In this document: one piece after another, positions 8,960-18,491 of the stretch
Position numbering within the stretch: the first letter of the stretch is position 1
Layout: every line of letters starts with the position of its first letter
Source of the DNA: Gloeopeniophorella convolvens
Taxonomy: Eukaryota > Basidiomycota > Agaricomycetes > Russulales
DNA length: 22,018 nucleotides
Assembly: GCA_022496205.1 (NCBI GenBank)
Contig: WTXD01000175.1
Location: forward strand, 1 to 22,018
Direction: 5' to 3'
Program-made: the position numbers and the translations under genes
Notes under the pieces: model-generated
Told to the model about the DNA's origin: nothing
Database searches by the model: none
What the model saw: only the letters and a program-made list of their open reading frames with translations

Positions 8960-9277
8960 CTAGGTATCGAGGTCGTCGCCCCCATCAACTGCAGGGTTCT
9001 GCTTCCGCCGCCTGAACGTTCTCATGGCCTCGTGAATGGTTTCTTGCTTCGCATGCAGCTTCTTGAAGTACTCAGCGTCATCCGAGCGGGTAGTGAGGTG
9101 GTTTCCCTGCGAAGGAGTGTCGACTTCGCCAGCAAGCAGGCAGAGGAAGTGGGATGAGGGGAGATGTTCGAAACGTTGGATTTGCCACAATGCCATCGCG
9201 GTTGGGATCGACGAGAATTGATGATGGGCTTGATGTTCGTATACTTGAACGGCGAAGTGAGGGGCTGTGTTCGTCAT
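8960..9277 (-). CDS. Unrecognised 105-aa ORF inside the transposon
   Basis: An uninterrupted frame from ATG at 9277 to TAG at 8960 in the centre of the element, between the two repeat clusters. The N-terminal half is mixed (HFAVQVYEHQAHHQF, ALWQIQRFEHLPSSHFLCLL). The C-terminal third is charged and probably helical (DDAEYFKKLHAKQETIHEAM, RTFRRRKQN). No signal peptide, membrane segment or known transposase motif is visible, and I do not recognise it. Two TTTTATTT elements lie just upstream on the same strand and could act as TATA boxes. It may be a transposase remnant, a captured host fragment or a chance frame. Confidence 0.35.
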   Translation of the reverse strand: MTNTAPHFAVQVYEHQAHHQFSSIPTAMALWQIQRFEHLPSSHFLCLLAGEVDTPSQGNHLTTRSDDAEYFKKLHAKQETIHEAMRTFRRRKQNPAVDGGDDLDT

Positions 9278-9566
9278 CCAAATAAAAGGGTTTAAGTGGA
9301 AATAAAAGGAGGAATAAGCGAGACATTACGATGAGGAGTGAGTGGCAAGGAAAGAGGTATGATAGACAAACGGTGTTCAAGGGTGCATACGAACGGCAGA
9401 CATTGATTGATGATTGGCTGACGAGCGGGCAGCTGTCACAGCAAGTTAACGCCGACCAATAGGATTTCAAGCACAAGATTTAAAAAAGTACATTGATCGT
9501 GCATTGAACTCACAACTCCCAAGCATGCATAACAACCAAACATCATATCCCATTACCACTACACCA

Positions 9567-9704
9567 TGTCAGGATTATGACACAGCCTGTCCAGCCACCG
9601 TCATGGCTTGTCAGGACTCCTACCCCGGCAGTCGCCCCGACAAGGCCAAAATGTCAGGACTTTATCGCCGGCGTGACCCCCCATATATGGTAATGCTGTC
9701 AGGA
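9567..9704 (+). repeat. Right subterminal repeat cluster (TGTCAGGA)
   Basis: TGTCAGGA at 9567, 9609, 9652 and 9697, spaced 42, 43 and 45 bp, in the same orientation as the left cluster. The regular spacing of about four helical turns is consistent with cooperative protein binding. Confidence 0.75.
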
Positions 9705-9742
9705 CTCCGGATCCAGGATCACTAGGGATAAGCCGGGGTCCT

Positions 9743-9750
9743 GTCATTCT
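9743..9750. repeat. Target-site duplication, right (GTCATTCT)
   Basis: Exact partner of 8635-8642. Confidence 0.9.
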
Positions 9751-10332
9751 CTGGCAGGTTTTGTCTATCGCATCCCGCTTAATCTGAGTTTATAATGCCG
9801 GAACTAAACTGAATCAGTGTGAACGGAACGGCATTGAGAGGGTCCTCGCAACGCGGCTTCCGCGGCTGCGTGTCAGGGACCTCGGGTCTCGCCTCATATC
9901 AGACCGACGATGTGCCTCTCGCAGTCGGTTCGGAAGATAGTCATCGCTTCCTCCGCAACTGCTGTTCGAGACCACAGCTCCACACTACTGTGCCTGAACT
10001 CTCCCCCTTTCACACACCTCCGGAGGGCTCGCTGGAGCACAGCATCATGATCAGGAGCTCGAACTTCCTAGGAGCTTCTACCACGGGCACCTTGCGACAC
10101 ACCCTCCAAGCACTGCACGCAGGCGCAACCTGCCCAAGTGGAGTTTTCCCCCCAATGCCGGCGCTACCGTCGTATCGGCATCATATACCTTTTAGAACCT
10201 CATATAATACAAGGATAAACAGGCTGCACGCAGCCGGCATACGAATAAAACAAACAGCGCGGGGAAAAAAGTTCCGTTTATTTTCTGATTGCAGCGAGAA
10301 CGCGGGCCTCCAAATACGCCCCGGTCCCGGAG
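9751..10332. other. Intergenic, no supported gene
   Basis: Between the transposon and the 3' end of DBP8. A plus-strand open frame of 177 codons (9819-10352) spans most of it and runs into the DBP8 3' end, but it lacks recognisable motifs and has no neighbouring exon. I leave it uncalled. The segment near 10190-10280 is A/T-rich and is probably the DBP8 3' UTR and polyadenylation region. Confidence 0.5.
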
Positions 10333-12385
10333 CTATCCAGATGTTTCAGTAACACGCTTTTTGGTTGCCTTGGTCTTGTTGATCTGCTCTCTCTCTCCAA
10401 ACTTCGTATCGTGCAGTTCCTGTGCGGAGACAGAGGCGACGGTCAGAGCCGAGTGTGGTAGGGCGCGGGCCACTGACCATGTAGGCTTGCCGCTTGGCTG
10501 TTGAGACCTTGTTGAGCTTTTCGAGCACTTTATCTTCGGGGAGTTCCATCTCCGCTAGTCGTGTTGCTAACGAACTTAGTCAGGATGGGGTAGTGCGAAC
10601 GAGAACGACCGTGTGACCTACAGATGCGTTCCTCGATTTCTAGCACCCTAGTTTCGTCATGTTCGGAGACGAAGCTGACTGCCAAACCCGCACGGCCCGC
10701 ACGGGCGGTACGTCCGACCCGGTGGGTATACTCTTCTGGTTCGTTGGGTAGGTCCCAGTTGATAACCAGTGCGACGTCTGGGATGTCCAATCCTCGCGCA
10801 CCAACATCCGTCGACACTAGCACCGGTATTACCGAGGAACGGAAGAGTGAGAGTGAGGACAGCCTATCACGTTGCGTCAATCGCGAGTGCAGCGCGGTGC
10901 TTCGTACGGAAAGCGTCTGTAATAGTGCGGTGAGGTATGCTGCGGTTCGGGTCTTTGCGCAAAATATGATTGTCGGTGGCGGCTGCAGGAAATCTTTGTC
11001 AGCGTCCGCTTTCTTTGCAGAACCCTTCTTGCGGCCAGACGCGTGAGACCCCGTTGCAGGCGCAGGCGCTGAGCGGCGAAGGTGCACTATTGCCTCCGGA
11101 GGGTTGCATAGCAGGTGATACAGATAGCTCTCTCTGACGTGAGAGGGCACCAGGACATAATACTGCTTTAGAGTTTCGACGGTCTCGATCCTTCAGGTTT
11201 GATTAAGCCGCAAGGTCAATCACGACAGAACGCGCTAGTACGTACGCCGTCGTTATCTTGTGTATGAACGCCTTTTGCTTTCCTGGCCGTGGCGCGGCGT
11301 CTGCTATCGAATCTATTGATGGTGTCCACGTTGCTGTGAACAGCGCCGTCTGTCTGTCCTTTGGGAGGATGCCGAATAGATGAGCCAGGTCATCTGCGAA
11401 ACTGGAAGTTAGGAGCCGGTCGGCTTCGTCGAGCACCTGACGACTCGTGAGGCTTCCAAGTCACAACGTGGCGGAACGGCGGCACGTACCAGAAATTTGA
11501 CCCTCGACAAGTCCCATTCTGCACTGCTACTTCGTAGGTGATCCACAATCCGCCCAGGGGTCGCGACTACGACGTGCGGCCGATTGTTGAGTTCGACAGC
11601 TTGTGCGATCATATCCATTCCACCGACAATTACAGCGGTGCGGGTGTTCAGTGGCCCACCAAGGACCGCAAACTGTTCCGAAATCTGGAATGCAAGTTCC
11701 CTGTGGCCGTTTTAGCGGCGGGACAGCGTAAGGGGAGAAGCTATACCTAGTAGGCGTGAGAACGAGCGCGAATATTCCATACGGATCTTTCGATAATCTC
11801 TGCAAGATGGGCAGCGCAAACGCAATGGTCTTTCCAGAACCTGTTTTCGCGTTTCCTATGCAATCCCTGCCTTCCAGATGACTACCGTCAGCAAGCACAG
11901 TGTGTACCAGCGTGGAATGATAGACCTGCCAAAAGAGCCGGTATGCAGGCTCGCTGAATCTCCGTCGGCGCGTGGATAGACATCTTGGACAGAGCAGCCT
12001 GGAGCGGTGGCGATATTTCCAGGGAAGAGAACGTCACATTTTCCGACGGGCGAGCCTCAGGAGACAAGGGACGTTGGAGTACAAGCCTGGGCTTGATGGA
12101 GACGCGAGAGCCCAATAGACTGGATTCTGCCTCAGAGCGGCGAGGCCCTGTCGACGGAACATCCATACCGGCATCAGCATCCTCGCTCTCCTCGCTCTCC
12201 TTGCCCCCGTCCTCGTCCTCCTCATCTTGTTCCTCGTCGGACACGCCGCTGAGGTCCTCAACCGCGCTCTCGTCTTCGTCTTCATCGCCCTGTGCAGTCC
12301 TTGGGAGCTTCGGTCTCTTCTGCGGTCCTTCTTGCCTTCGCAGGAGGTCGTCTGCAGTGACCTCCTTGCGCTTCGATGTGACCAT
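10333..12385 (-). CDS. DBP8: ATP-dependent RNA helicase DBP8 (572 aa, seven exons)
   Basis: Exons: 12385-11926, 11870-11747, 11700-11490, 11436-11246, 11190-10622, 10554-10478, 10419-10333; all introns are GT-AG, 46-67 nt, and the frame closes at 572 codons plus TAG. DBP8 (DDX49 type) is a nucleolar DEAD-box ATPase needed for early pre-rRNA cleavages in 40S synthesis. Motifs in order: Q-motif region ([15 protein letters not shown]), I AKTGSGKT (about 161-168), Ia PTREL, GG, Ib TPGR, II VLDEAD (266-271), III FTATW (TAT rather than SAT, as in yeast Dbp8), [35 protein letters not shown]. The C-terminus ([20 protein letters not shown]) matches the family tail. An acidic N-terminal stretch (about residues 30-75) precedes the core. 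Between motifs III and IV a basic linker ([16 protein letters not shown]) makes the protein longer than the yeast one. The ATG was chosen as MVTSKRKE; an upstream in-frame ATG cannot be excluded. Confidence 0.96.
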
Positions 12386-13926
12386 GACAGTAAAGTCGCG
12401 TAAGCGTCCAGAGGTGTTCAATAAGTCTGTTCTTGCCGGCGCCGACGAAGACAAGGTGGGGTCGTGCATATTACATAATCGTAGATAAAAATTATGCGGC
12501 GCCCCGGCGGCAACTTCAGATATGGAAGATCTGCCAGGAGCCTCCAGCGACGACACTGAGTCGTCGCCGCAACGATACCTTTCTTGTACATAACCTTCCA
12601 CTACCAGCGGCGACATGCTGCTGAAGTTTGCGCTTTCATGTAACGTTCTCATTTCAAGACAAAAATTCCTTGTATCGCGTGTCCAGATATGACGAATGCT
12701 GCGCTTGACCTAAACAGAGCAGTATGGTTGCATCGACTCCACCGCAGCAGGCAGGCCCCGAGTCTCAGTACCACCTTCTGTCAACAGCTTCGACGCTATT
12801 CTGTTCGGATGGCGCGCTCGCCGCAGTACAGAAGACGATGCACCACCGGCCGAGAAGGCCATCTTAGCCCCCGGAGCCACAACGCGGGTGCTGCGCCCAT
12901 GAAGGCAAGCTCTTCGGGTGGTGCGGCCCTCCGAGGACGCTGCGGAGACCTTGTTGAGCCTCGAGCTTCAAAACTTCCGCCCGGATCTACACGTTGCGGC
13001 CCATTGCAGGAGAGCGGGGCCCCCGTTAAGACGGGCTACATTCGATTCGGCACCATGCGCGGCACGAGATCTCGAAGACTTTTTGCTCCACGGAAGTGTA
13101 TCGGTGCCTTGTAGGCATGCGGGCATCTATACGCGAAGGCGTCGCTGGCTCTGCAGCACCATTCAATACCCCTGCGATTGCGCCACAAGATTGCTGTGGT
13201 AGCCGTCAACCTGGACTTTGCGCTCAATTTCCAAAGGACCCGATCGGTCGAGCCGAGTTGGGAGGGGATTCCCCAAGATTTCCCCGCCCAAAAGGCTTCA
13301 CGACTCGCCCGGTCGAGATGGGTCGGGAATTTCCTTGGCGGGAAAATCCCGACCCGACCCAACTCTTCTCGATTTGCAGATTCGGACGCAAGGCTTTCAT
13401 CGTGCTCATTCACGGTTGGCCGATACGCGACACCCCTGTGACGTCGCAGCGTACTATATTTGCCTTTGCTTTCAAGCCTGTGGAAAGTCTCGTCCCAGAT
13501 TACTTAACATGACGCAGCCTCAGAAGCCCGTCAAGACATAGCGAAGAAGCGTTGTCTCGGGGCGCGCGTCGACATATGCATACGTCGACAGGAATTGCCA
13601 CGGGTTCCGAAATACAAATAGGATCGGATCGCCACGAAACATCGAAGCTCAAGCTCAAGCGCTGGGGAGTCGGCTTCGATGCAGGTCTAGAGTCAAATAA
13701 CGCTTTTGTGTTAATAAATAGTGTATTCCCTTGGGAGAGTGCTACAGCATAGTAGTACAGATGGTGGCTTGCAGAGTGCACTGTCTACGGTGTGCGGTAT
13801 AATACAAGTGTGTGAGGATAAGTAGGATAGTTGCCGTTTCAGCTAGAAATTAGGCTATAAAGTACGCGAAAATCAATCAATCATCAAGCAATCTAAAGCT
13901 CAGTGGCATTGGGACGACTGACGCGC
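12386..13926. other. Intergenic region with possible decayed coding sequence
   Basis: Upstream of DBP8 and downstream of the HMG-box gene. On the plus strand 12724-13120 is GC-rich and reads protein-like in changing frames: ATG at 12724 opens about 48 codons, another frame gives SFDAILFGWRARRSTEDD then AEKAILAPGATTRVLRP, and a third gives EDAAETLLSLELQNFRPDL. I could not join these with splice sites. It may be a degraded or unrecognised gene. 13255-13365 is a foldback repeat. From 13500 to 13926 I see nothing beyond the HMG gene 3' flank. Confidence 0.35.
13255..13365. repeat. 111-bp imperfect foldback
   Basis: The left arm starts GAGTTGGGAGGGGATTCCCC (13255). The reverse complement of the right end starts GAGTTGGGTCGGGTCGGGAT (from 13365). 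Inside, GGGTCGGGA and TCCCGACCC form a 9-bp stem with an 18-base loop. No target-site duplication is clear. It could be a small MITE-like element or a structured intergenic segment. Confidence 0.5.
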
Positions 13927-15259
13927 TCAGCCACTCATCCAGTCCTGCCAGCGGGAAGGCACTGCTCTGAACATCCCAAGGATTCCTGTATCGTAAACAG
14001 TCGGACCGAGCGTCTGCGTGTTGCCGCTGAACCCGAGAGCACCACCGTCGAGGGACGGGAGCGCGAGGGCATTGCTAGCCGGTGCAGCAATGGGTCCGCG
14101 GTGCATAATTGGAGACAAGAGCGCGGAAAGTGGCTGCATGATAGAGCTAGGGAGAAAGTTCGCCACCGTAGGACCACGCTGCGCAGGAACCGAAGCAGGC
14201 CGGACCGAGGGCGGGAGGCGGGGGATCTGCCCTCCGAGTCAGGACTCCGCAGGCACGGAAAGATTGAGGAAACTTACGTTGAGGGTCCCGCCGGCGGGCT
14301 TGAACGAGTTGAGGGCGCTCGAGGGAGGGCATAGGAAGCTCTGCGCACGGGGAACGGCTGACGCGGGAGGGCGTGCGCTCGGTGCAGACAAAGGAAGATG
14401 CGCCTGCTTCTGAGGGCTCGCACCGGGAAGTGGTGCAGCCTCGTTTTTCCGGGGTGGCGGCGCTGCGGGTGCGGGTGCGAGAGCGGAAGCAGGGGCGGCA
14501 GCAGCGCCAACTCAGGCGCCAGGCTGGGGAGAGGCACTGCCGAAAATCTCTGCGTAGGCTTTCTCGGCCAGGAGCGAGAGGTAATTTTGTTCTCCGGAGG
14601 CGGCAGCCACTTTGGGCTCGCGCTTGGACCGGGAGCGCGTGCGGGGCCGGTATTTGTACCCCGCGTACTTGATCGCATGCGCCTCCTTTGCCAGTTCCGC
14701 TTTGATCTGCCACGGTTTCTTTTGGACCTCGGGGAGCTTGTTCCAGCACTTAGCCGCGACCACGCTGAGCTTCTGCTGGCGTTTCTCCATGTCCTGGGAG
14801 ATGGGGGCGCGCTTCAGGAAGTCGGAGCGGAAGATGATGAAAGCGTTAGCGGGACGTGGTATGCGTTTCTCCTTTGAAGCTTTGGTAGTGGTGGTATTGG
14901 GAGATGGGGACTGGGTATATGGAATAATGGGGCTGGTGGATGGAAAGGTGACAATGGTGCCACCGACGACAAAGGGGCCAAGGTCTGGAGATTGACCTTC
15001 AACGTCGGGCTTCGGTGCCTGTGCCTGTGGACCACCAGGGTAGCACAAATCGCCAGGATATGCACACGGTGAGCTTGTGAAAGAGGTCGAGGAGCTGCTA
15101 GGGTTTGACCACTGGCCAGGGTCGTGGAATAGCTGAGTGTTCGGCGCGCTATGGGTAGCAAGGTTGAAAGAGAACTGTTGGGTATATGTGAAGGAGGTTG
15201 CACGGTGAGTGGATGAGAGGCAAGGGGGACTCGAGGCGCGACTCACCGAGCGAACTCAT
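13927..15259 (-). CDS. HMG-box transcription factor, in-frame TGA in mid-gene
   Basis: Reliable coding runs from about 15174 to 14278 and 14226 to 13927, with a clean 51-nt intron between (GTAAGT, CTGAC branch point, GGCAG). The HMG box (about 14866-14645) reads RIPRPANAFIIFRSDFLKRA, DMEKRQQKLSVVAAKCWNKL and KKPWQIKAELAKEAHAIKYA, the MATA-HMG type that bends DNA; a basic RTRSRSKREPK segment follows and may be nuclear-targeting. Agaricomycete proteins of this class regulate mating and development (Pcc1/Prf1-like); I cannot say which one this is. TGA at 14514-14512 interrupts the frame right after PQPGA, yet the same frame stays open for 78 codons, splices in phase, and continues 99 codons to a proper stop. 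The 5' end is unresolved: ATG at 15259 followed by GTGAGT (13-nt exon) leaves phase 1, but the acceptor CAACAG before FSFNLATH needs phase 0. Confidence 0.8.
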
Positions 15260-16635
15260 CGCGGCGGTCTATCTAGAGGAGAAAGAGTGATTGATGAACG
15301 GACAGCAGAAGGAACGGGAAACTAAGGTCAATGCTCTTCGTTTTAATACGGTGGAAGATGATGAAAGAGGATCGGACATAGAAATGTGTGACTGGACTGA
15401 TGTTCTGACAATGCTGTCCCAAGTTCGGTCAGTATCGCGCCGACGCTCTGGGCAGAGAATCGGAGCCCATGCGTCCTGGGCTTGCTAGAGGCCCAGTGCC
15501 AGCGGTGTGGATTGGTTGTGATTGGGCAATGAGAGCATCAAAGGAGTGGACAATCTCAGCGGCAGATCAGCGACGCAAAAAGCAAAAGAACAATAGGGTA
15601 TGACGGGGTCCATATTGGGGAGGGAGATCAAAGATGCCACTCGGATGCCACAACCAGAAGGCACACGAAATCAGGGGTCATGGAGCTCTGGAATGTTGTT
15701 AGTAGAAATAGCGGTCCACCAGAAAGCTACCCAGCCACGGTTGAACGACCTCCTGGGAGCCATTGCGACCTAGAAGTCGCGCTCGGTGTCATGCAGAAAA
15801 TCCGCCATCGCCCCACGGATATTATGAGCAATAACGTGGGGACTAATGCCACTCCGGCCTCGTGCAGGATGTCGCTACAAAGCAATCGGCGAGTCATGAA
15901 AAAACAAAGAGAAGCGGTGGCGCATCTAGTGAACAATGACGCGGGCTCAATCGGACGTTGAGAGGGGAAGATGGAAGGAACAAACGCACGGTCAAGCAGC
16001 GAGGCCTCAAGTGCGCACAGTCCATACCCTGTAGCATCTCACGCGGGCTTCCCTAACAGCCCTCCTCTGCAAAGCAACGCGCAATCAGCATGGAGGGAGC
16101 GCGCCCACCACGCACCGTAAAACGAAAATGCGTCCCTACATTATCCATGATGGACACGAGGCGAAGGTGACGTCCAAAGAGAAGACCATAAACACACGTG
16201 TAATGATGATGGCTTTGCACTGACCCACTTCGCCGCGACTGTTGTGTATCTTCGTCGCCTACATTAATGGCGCTTCGAGTGACGTTGGTGCACGCGTCCT
16301 GAGCGCACAAATTGAAAGGCAATTACGATCGATCTTTCGTTCCTAGTAGATGCACTTCTCGTTGAAGCTGTACTAGCTCCCGCGACGGATATATTGAGCG
16401 AAACGATCGGGAACACAGGCAAAAGACATACAGAGAGAATGGACGGCCACCCTAGGAACATCCGATGGCTGCAGGCTGCAATCATGTACCGCGGCGAGGG
16501 CCGCAGCGACGACGGAGGCTTTCCAGATGATAAAAATCAAAGTATATTATCTACAGCATATCACCTAGCACAAGCTTGTGAGTATCAACCAGCGCTGGTA
16601 GAAGCACGCTCAGGAGGACTCACAGGTCTATAAGT
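15260..16635. other. Intergenic region, no gene recognised
   Basis: Between the 5' end of the HMG gene and the 3' end of SUA5. Several open frames of 65-93 codons exist (for example plus 15680-15961) without motifs or believable splice partners. It should include the HMG-gene promoter and the SUA5 3' UTR. Confidence 0.5.
15511..15525 (-). promoter_or_regulatory. Two CCAAT boxes, 10 bp apart, upstream of the HMG gene
   Basis: ATTGG at 15511-15515 and 15521-15525 gives two CCAAT boxes on the minus strand, about 255 bp upstream of the putative HMG-gene ATG. CCAAT is the binding site of the HAP/NF-Y complex. Role inferred from sequence and position only. Confidence 0.3.
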
Positions 16636-17907
16636 CTATGCACAACGACGCTCCCGCTGCCTTTTGATGCGGTTCATGAACGCCAAGCCCTCCTGCTCCT
16701 CAGACACCTCCTCCACGAATATTCGACCCACACCTTGTTCCTCCAGGCTCAGCAGCCCTTCGAACAGGCGCTGCGCCGCCCGCGCAGGCTCCGTCTTCTC
16801 GCCCAGCGTGAAGGTGAGCCATCGTGCGCCGTCAGCCCGCGCACGCTCCAGCAAAGGCGAGCCCTCCTGCGCCATGAGACCAATGACAACGTCCTTCTCC
16901 GACGACGCAACATCCCGGAAGAACTCGTCCACCGAGACACGCCGCGCCGGCGCACCCGCGCTCTCGGACGCGGTGTACAGCAGCGTGACCGGCACCGCCG
17001 GCGCATAATGGCGGTACTTCATCCCCGGCGTCATCGGCGCATCCTGCTCTCCCGGTGCGAGCTCAAAGTCGCGCCGGTGCACGAGCACCCGCGGCGCCGC
17101 AGCGCCGAGCCCCGCCAGCGCCGCGCGCAGCCCCTCGACCGTCGCGCCGCCGGGGCGCAGCACGCGTAGCGCGCCATCGTCCCCGAGCCCGTCCACGACG
17201 GTGCTCTCGAGCCCGACGGCGCACGGCCCGCCGTCAAGCAGCAGCGGCAGGCGCCCGCTCGCGCCGAGGTCGCGCGCGACGTGCGCGGCGCGCGTCGGGC
17301 TCGGCTTGCCGGAAGCGTTCGCGCTGGGCGCGGCGAGCGGCGAGCGAACTGCGGCGATGAGTGCACGGGCGGCGGGGTGCGCGGGCATGCGCACGGCGAC
17401 GGTCGGGTGGCCTGCGGTGACGAGGCGCGGGACGCGCGCAGGATCGGCGGGGAAGAGGAGCGTGAGCGGGCCGGGCCAGAAGGCACGCATGAGCGCAGCG
17501 TAGGCGGGCGGGGGTGTGTAGGATGCGGGCAGAAGCGTGCGCAGCATGGCCGGGGACGAGACGTGCACGATGAGCGGGTTGTCGGACGGGCGGCCCTTGG
17601 TGGTGAAGATCTTGGCTGCTGCGCTGGCGTCGAGCGCGAGCGCGCCGAGCCCGTAGACGGTCTCGGTGGGGAAGGCGACGACGTCGCCGGCGGTGATGTG
17701 CCGGACGGCGGCCTGGATGGCAGCCTCTGTCTCTGGGTCAGAGTAGATCGGTTCGTCGTCGTCGTTGAACGAAATCGACGCAGGGTCGCATTTGAGGATT
17801 CGTGTGGTGGTGGTCATCCTGTTCACGGATCCCGAAGCAATGCTAGGCCAGAGGTCGTGTGCTACGGAGCGCAACTTGGGGAGGAGAGTGCGGGACAGGG
17901 ACACCAT
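16636..17907 (-). CDS. SUA5: Threonylcarbamoyl-AMP synthase SUA5 (423 aa, intronless)
   Basis: A single open frame. SUA5/YrdC makes threonylcarbamoyl-AMP from threonine, bicarbonate and ATP, the first step of t6A37 formation on ANN-decoding tRNAs. The YrdC domain (about residues 58-260) shows AFPTETVYGLGALA, KIFTTKGRPSDNPLIVHV (the conserved KGRP..NPL signature), FWPGPLTLLFPA, VAVRMPAHPAARALI, SPLAAPSANASGKPSPT and LDGG. The C-terminal Sua5 domain begins near MTPGMKYRHYAPAVP, the linker that closes over the active site in full-length archaeal/fungal SUA5. The N-terminus MVSLSRTLLPKLRSVAHDLW is basic, Ser/Leu-rich and lacks acidic residues until Asp18, so it could be a mitochondrial presequence. 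A second in-frame ATG at 17817 (Met31, MTTTTRILK) would give the cytosolic form. The gene is far more GC-rich than its surroundings. Confidence 0.96.
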   Translation of the reverse strand: MVSLSRTLLPKLRSVAHDLWPSIASGSVNRMTTTTRILKCDPASISFNDDDEPIYSDPETEAAIQAAVRHITAGDVVAFPTETVYGLGALALDASAAAKIFTTKGRPSDNPLIVHVSSPAMLRTLLPASYTPPPAYAALMRAFWPGPLTLLFPADPARVPRLVTAGHPTVAVRMPAHPAARALIAAVRSPLAAPSANASGKPSPTRAAHVARDLGASGRLPLLLDGGPCAVGLESTVVDGLGDDGALRVLRPGGATVEGLRAALAGLGAAAPRVLVHRRDFELAPGEQDAPMTPGMKYRHYAPAVPVTLLYTASESAGAPARRVSVDEFFRDVASSEKDVVIGLMAQEGSPLLERARADGARWLTFTLGEKTEPARAAQRLFEGLLSLEEQGVGRIFVEEVSEEQEGLAFMNRIKRQRERRCA

Positions 17908-18491
17908 CCATCATACTGGGTGATAACAGCCATCGGAGGCAGGTTTTTTTTTCAGTTTCGAGTCAGATCGCTCCTCAAGCTTGTCAGATAATCTACAGGA
18001 TCATTACACAGGATCATTAAAGAGACGTCGTCTCACGATTATCCTGTTGAGCACATATGGATATATCATTCCACGGCACAGACTTTAGCAATGGTATCGA
18101 CACGAGTCGAGTATGCGAAGTTGAATGTGATACCGCAATCGCTCGCCTGCGCGACGGCGATATAGCAGCTAATAAATACGCAGGTAAATATACGTAAGTA
18201 AACCCAAGGAAACACGCCTCAACGATATGTATGTATAACGAAAGGAGAGCGAGAGTGAACCGGGTGAACAGCGCAGCACTCTACGGAGCAAACCGCAGAC
18301 ACTAGGGAATGGAAGAGAGAGGAAGACGCAAAGCGTTCGAAGGCTGATGCGGTTTTACATTCGTACTGCAGTACACACGCCGTCTGGTCCAGCGAAGTCA
18401 AGAGGATATTAGAAGACAAGGAAAGTATGGCAGGGGGTCGTGGCCATGGCCGTGATCGAGTCGTGACATGAGGGCTACAGGAAGCGACGAA
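17908..18491. other. Intergenic region, no gene
   Basis: Separates the SUA5 start from the OPY2-like stop, both genes on the minus strand. It should hold the SUA5 promoter and OPY2 3' UTR. A 9-base T run lies just upstream of SUA5 (about 17944-17952). I see nothing else. Confidence 0.6.

Larger units (their letters stand above)
8643..9742. mobile_element. hAT-like non-autonomous DNA transposon, 1,100 bp
   Basis: The ends are perfect 18-bp inverted repeats, AGGACCCCGGCTTATCCC at 8643-8660 and its reverse complement at 9725-9742. They are flanked by a perfect 8-bp target-site duplication. An 8-bp duplication with short TIRs is characteristic of the hAT superfamily (P-type elements are the main alternative). 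The first bases (AGGACC) do not match the commonest hAT end (CAGGG), so the family call is tentative. Both subterminal regions carry direct repeats of TGTCAGGA, as expected for transposase-binding sites. There is no room for a transposase gene and none of its motifs is seen; one 105-aa ORF is internal. Intact ends and duplication suggest a recent insertion. Confidence 0.88.

Noticed and set aside
9819..10352. 177-codon plus-strand open frame
   Set aside because: Long for chance but has no recognisable domain and overlaps the 3' end of DBP8; no evidence of conservation could be seen. Transcript data would be needed to revive it.
14238..14248. GTCAGGACTCC in the HMG-gene intron resembling the transposon repeat
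   Set aside because: Single occurrence, no inverted repeat or duplication nearby; taken as chance.
14147..14749. 200-codon minus-strand open frame overlapping the HMG gene
   Set aside because: It lies in another frame of the same strand and is open because of high GC; the HMG-box frame and its in-phase continuation explain the region.
15244..15246. GTG as start codon of the HMG-box protein
   Set aside because: This GTG is the first codon of GTGAGT, a canonical splice donor directly after ATG AGT TCG CTC G; non-ATG initiation is unnecessary.
17055..17991. Long plus-strand and shifted frames across SUA5
   Set aside because: Arg/Ala/Gly-rich shadows of a very GC-rich real gene; none carries family motifs.
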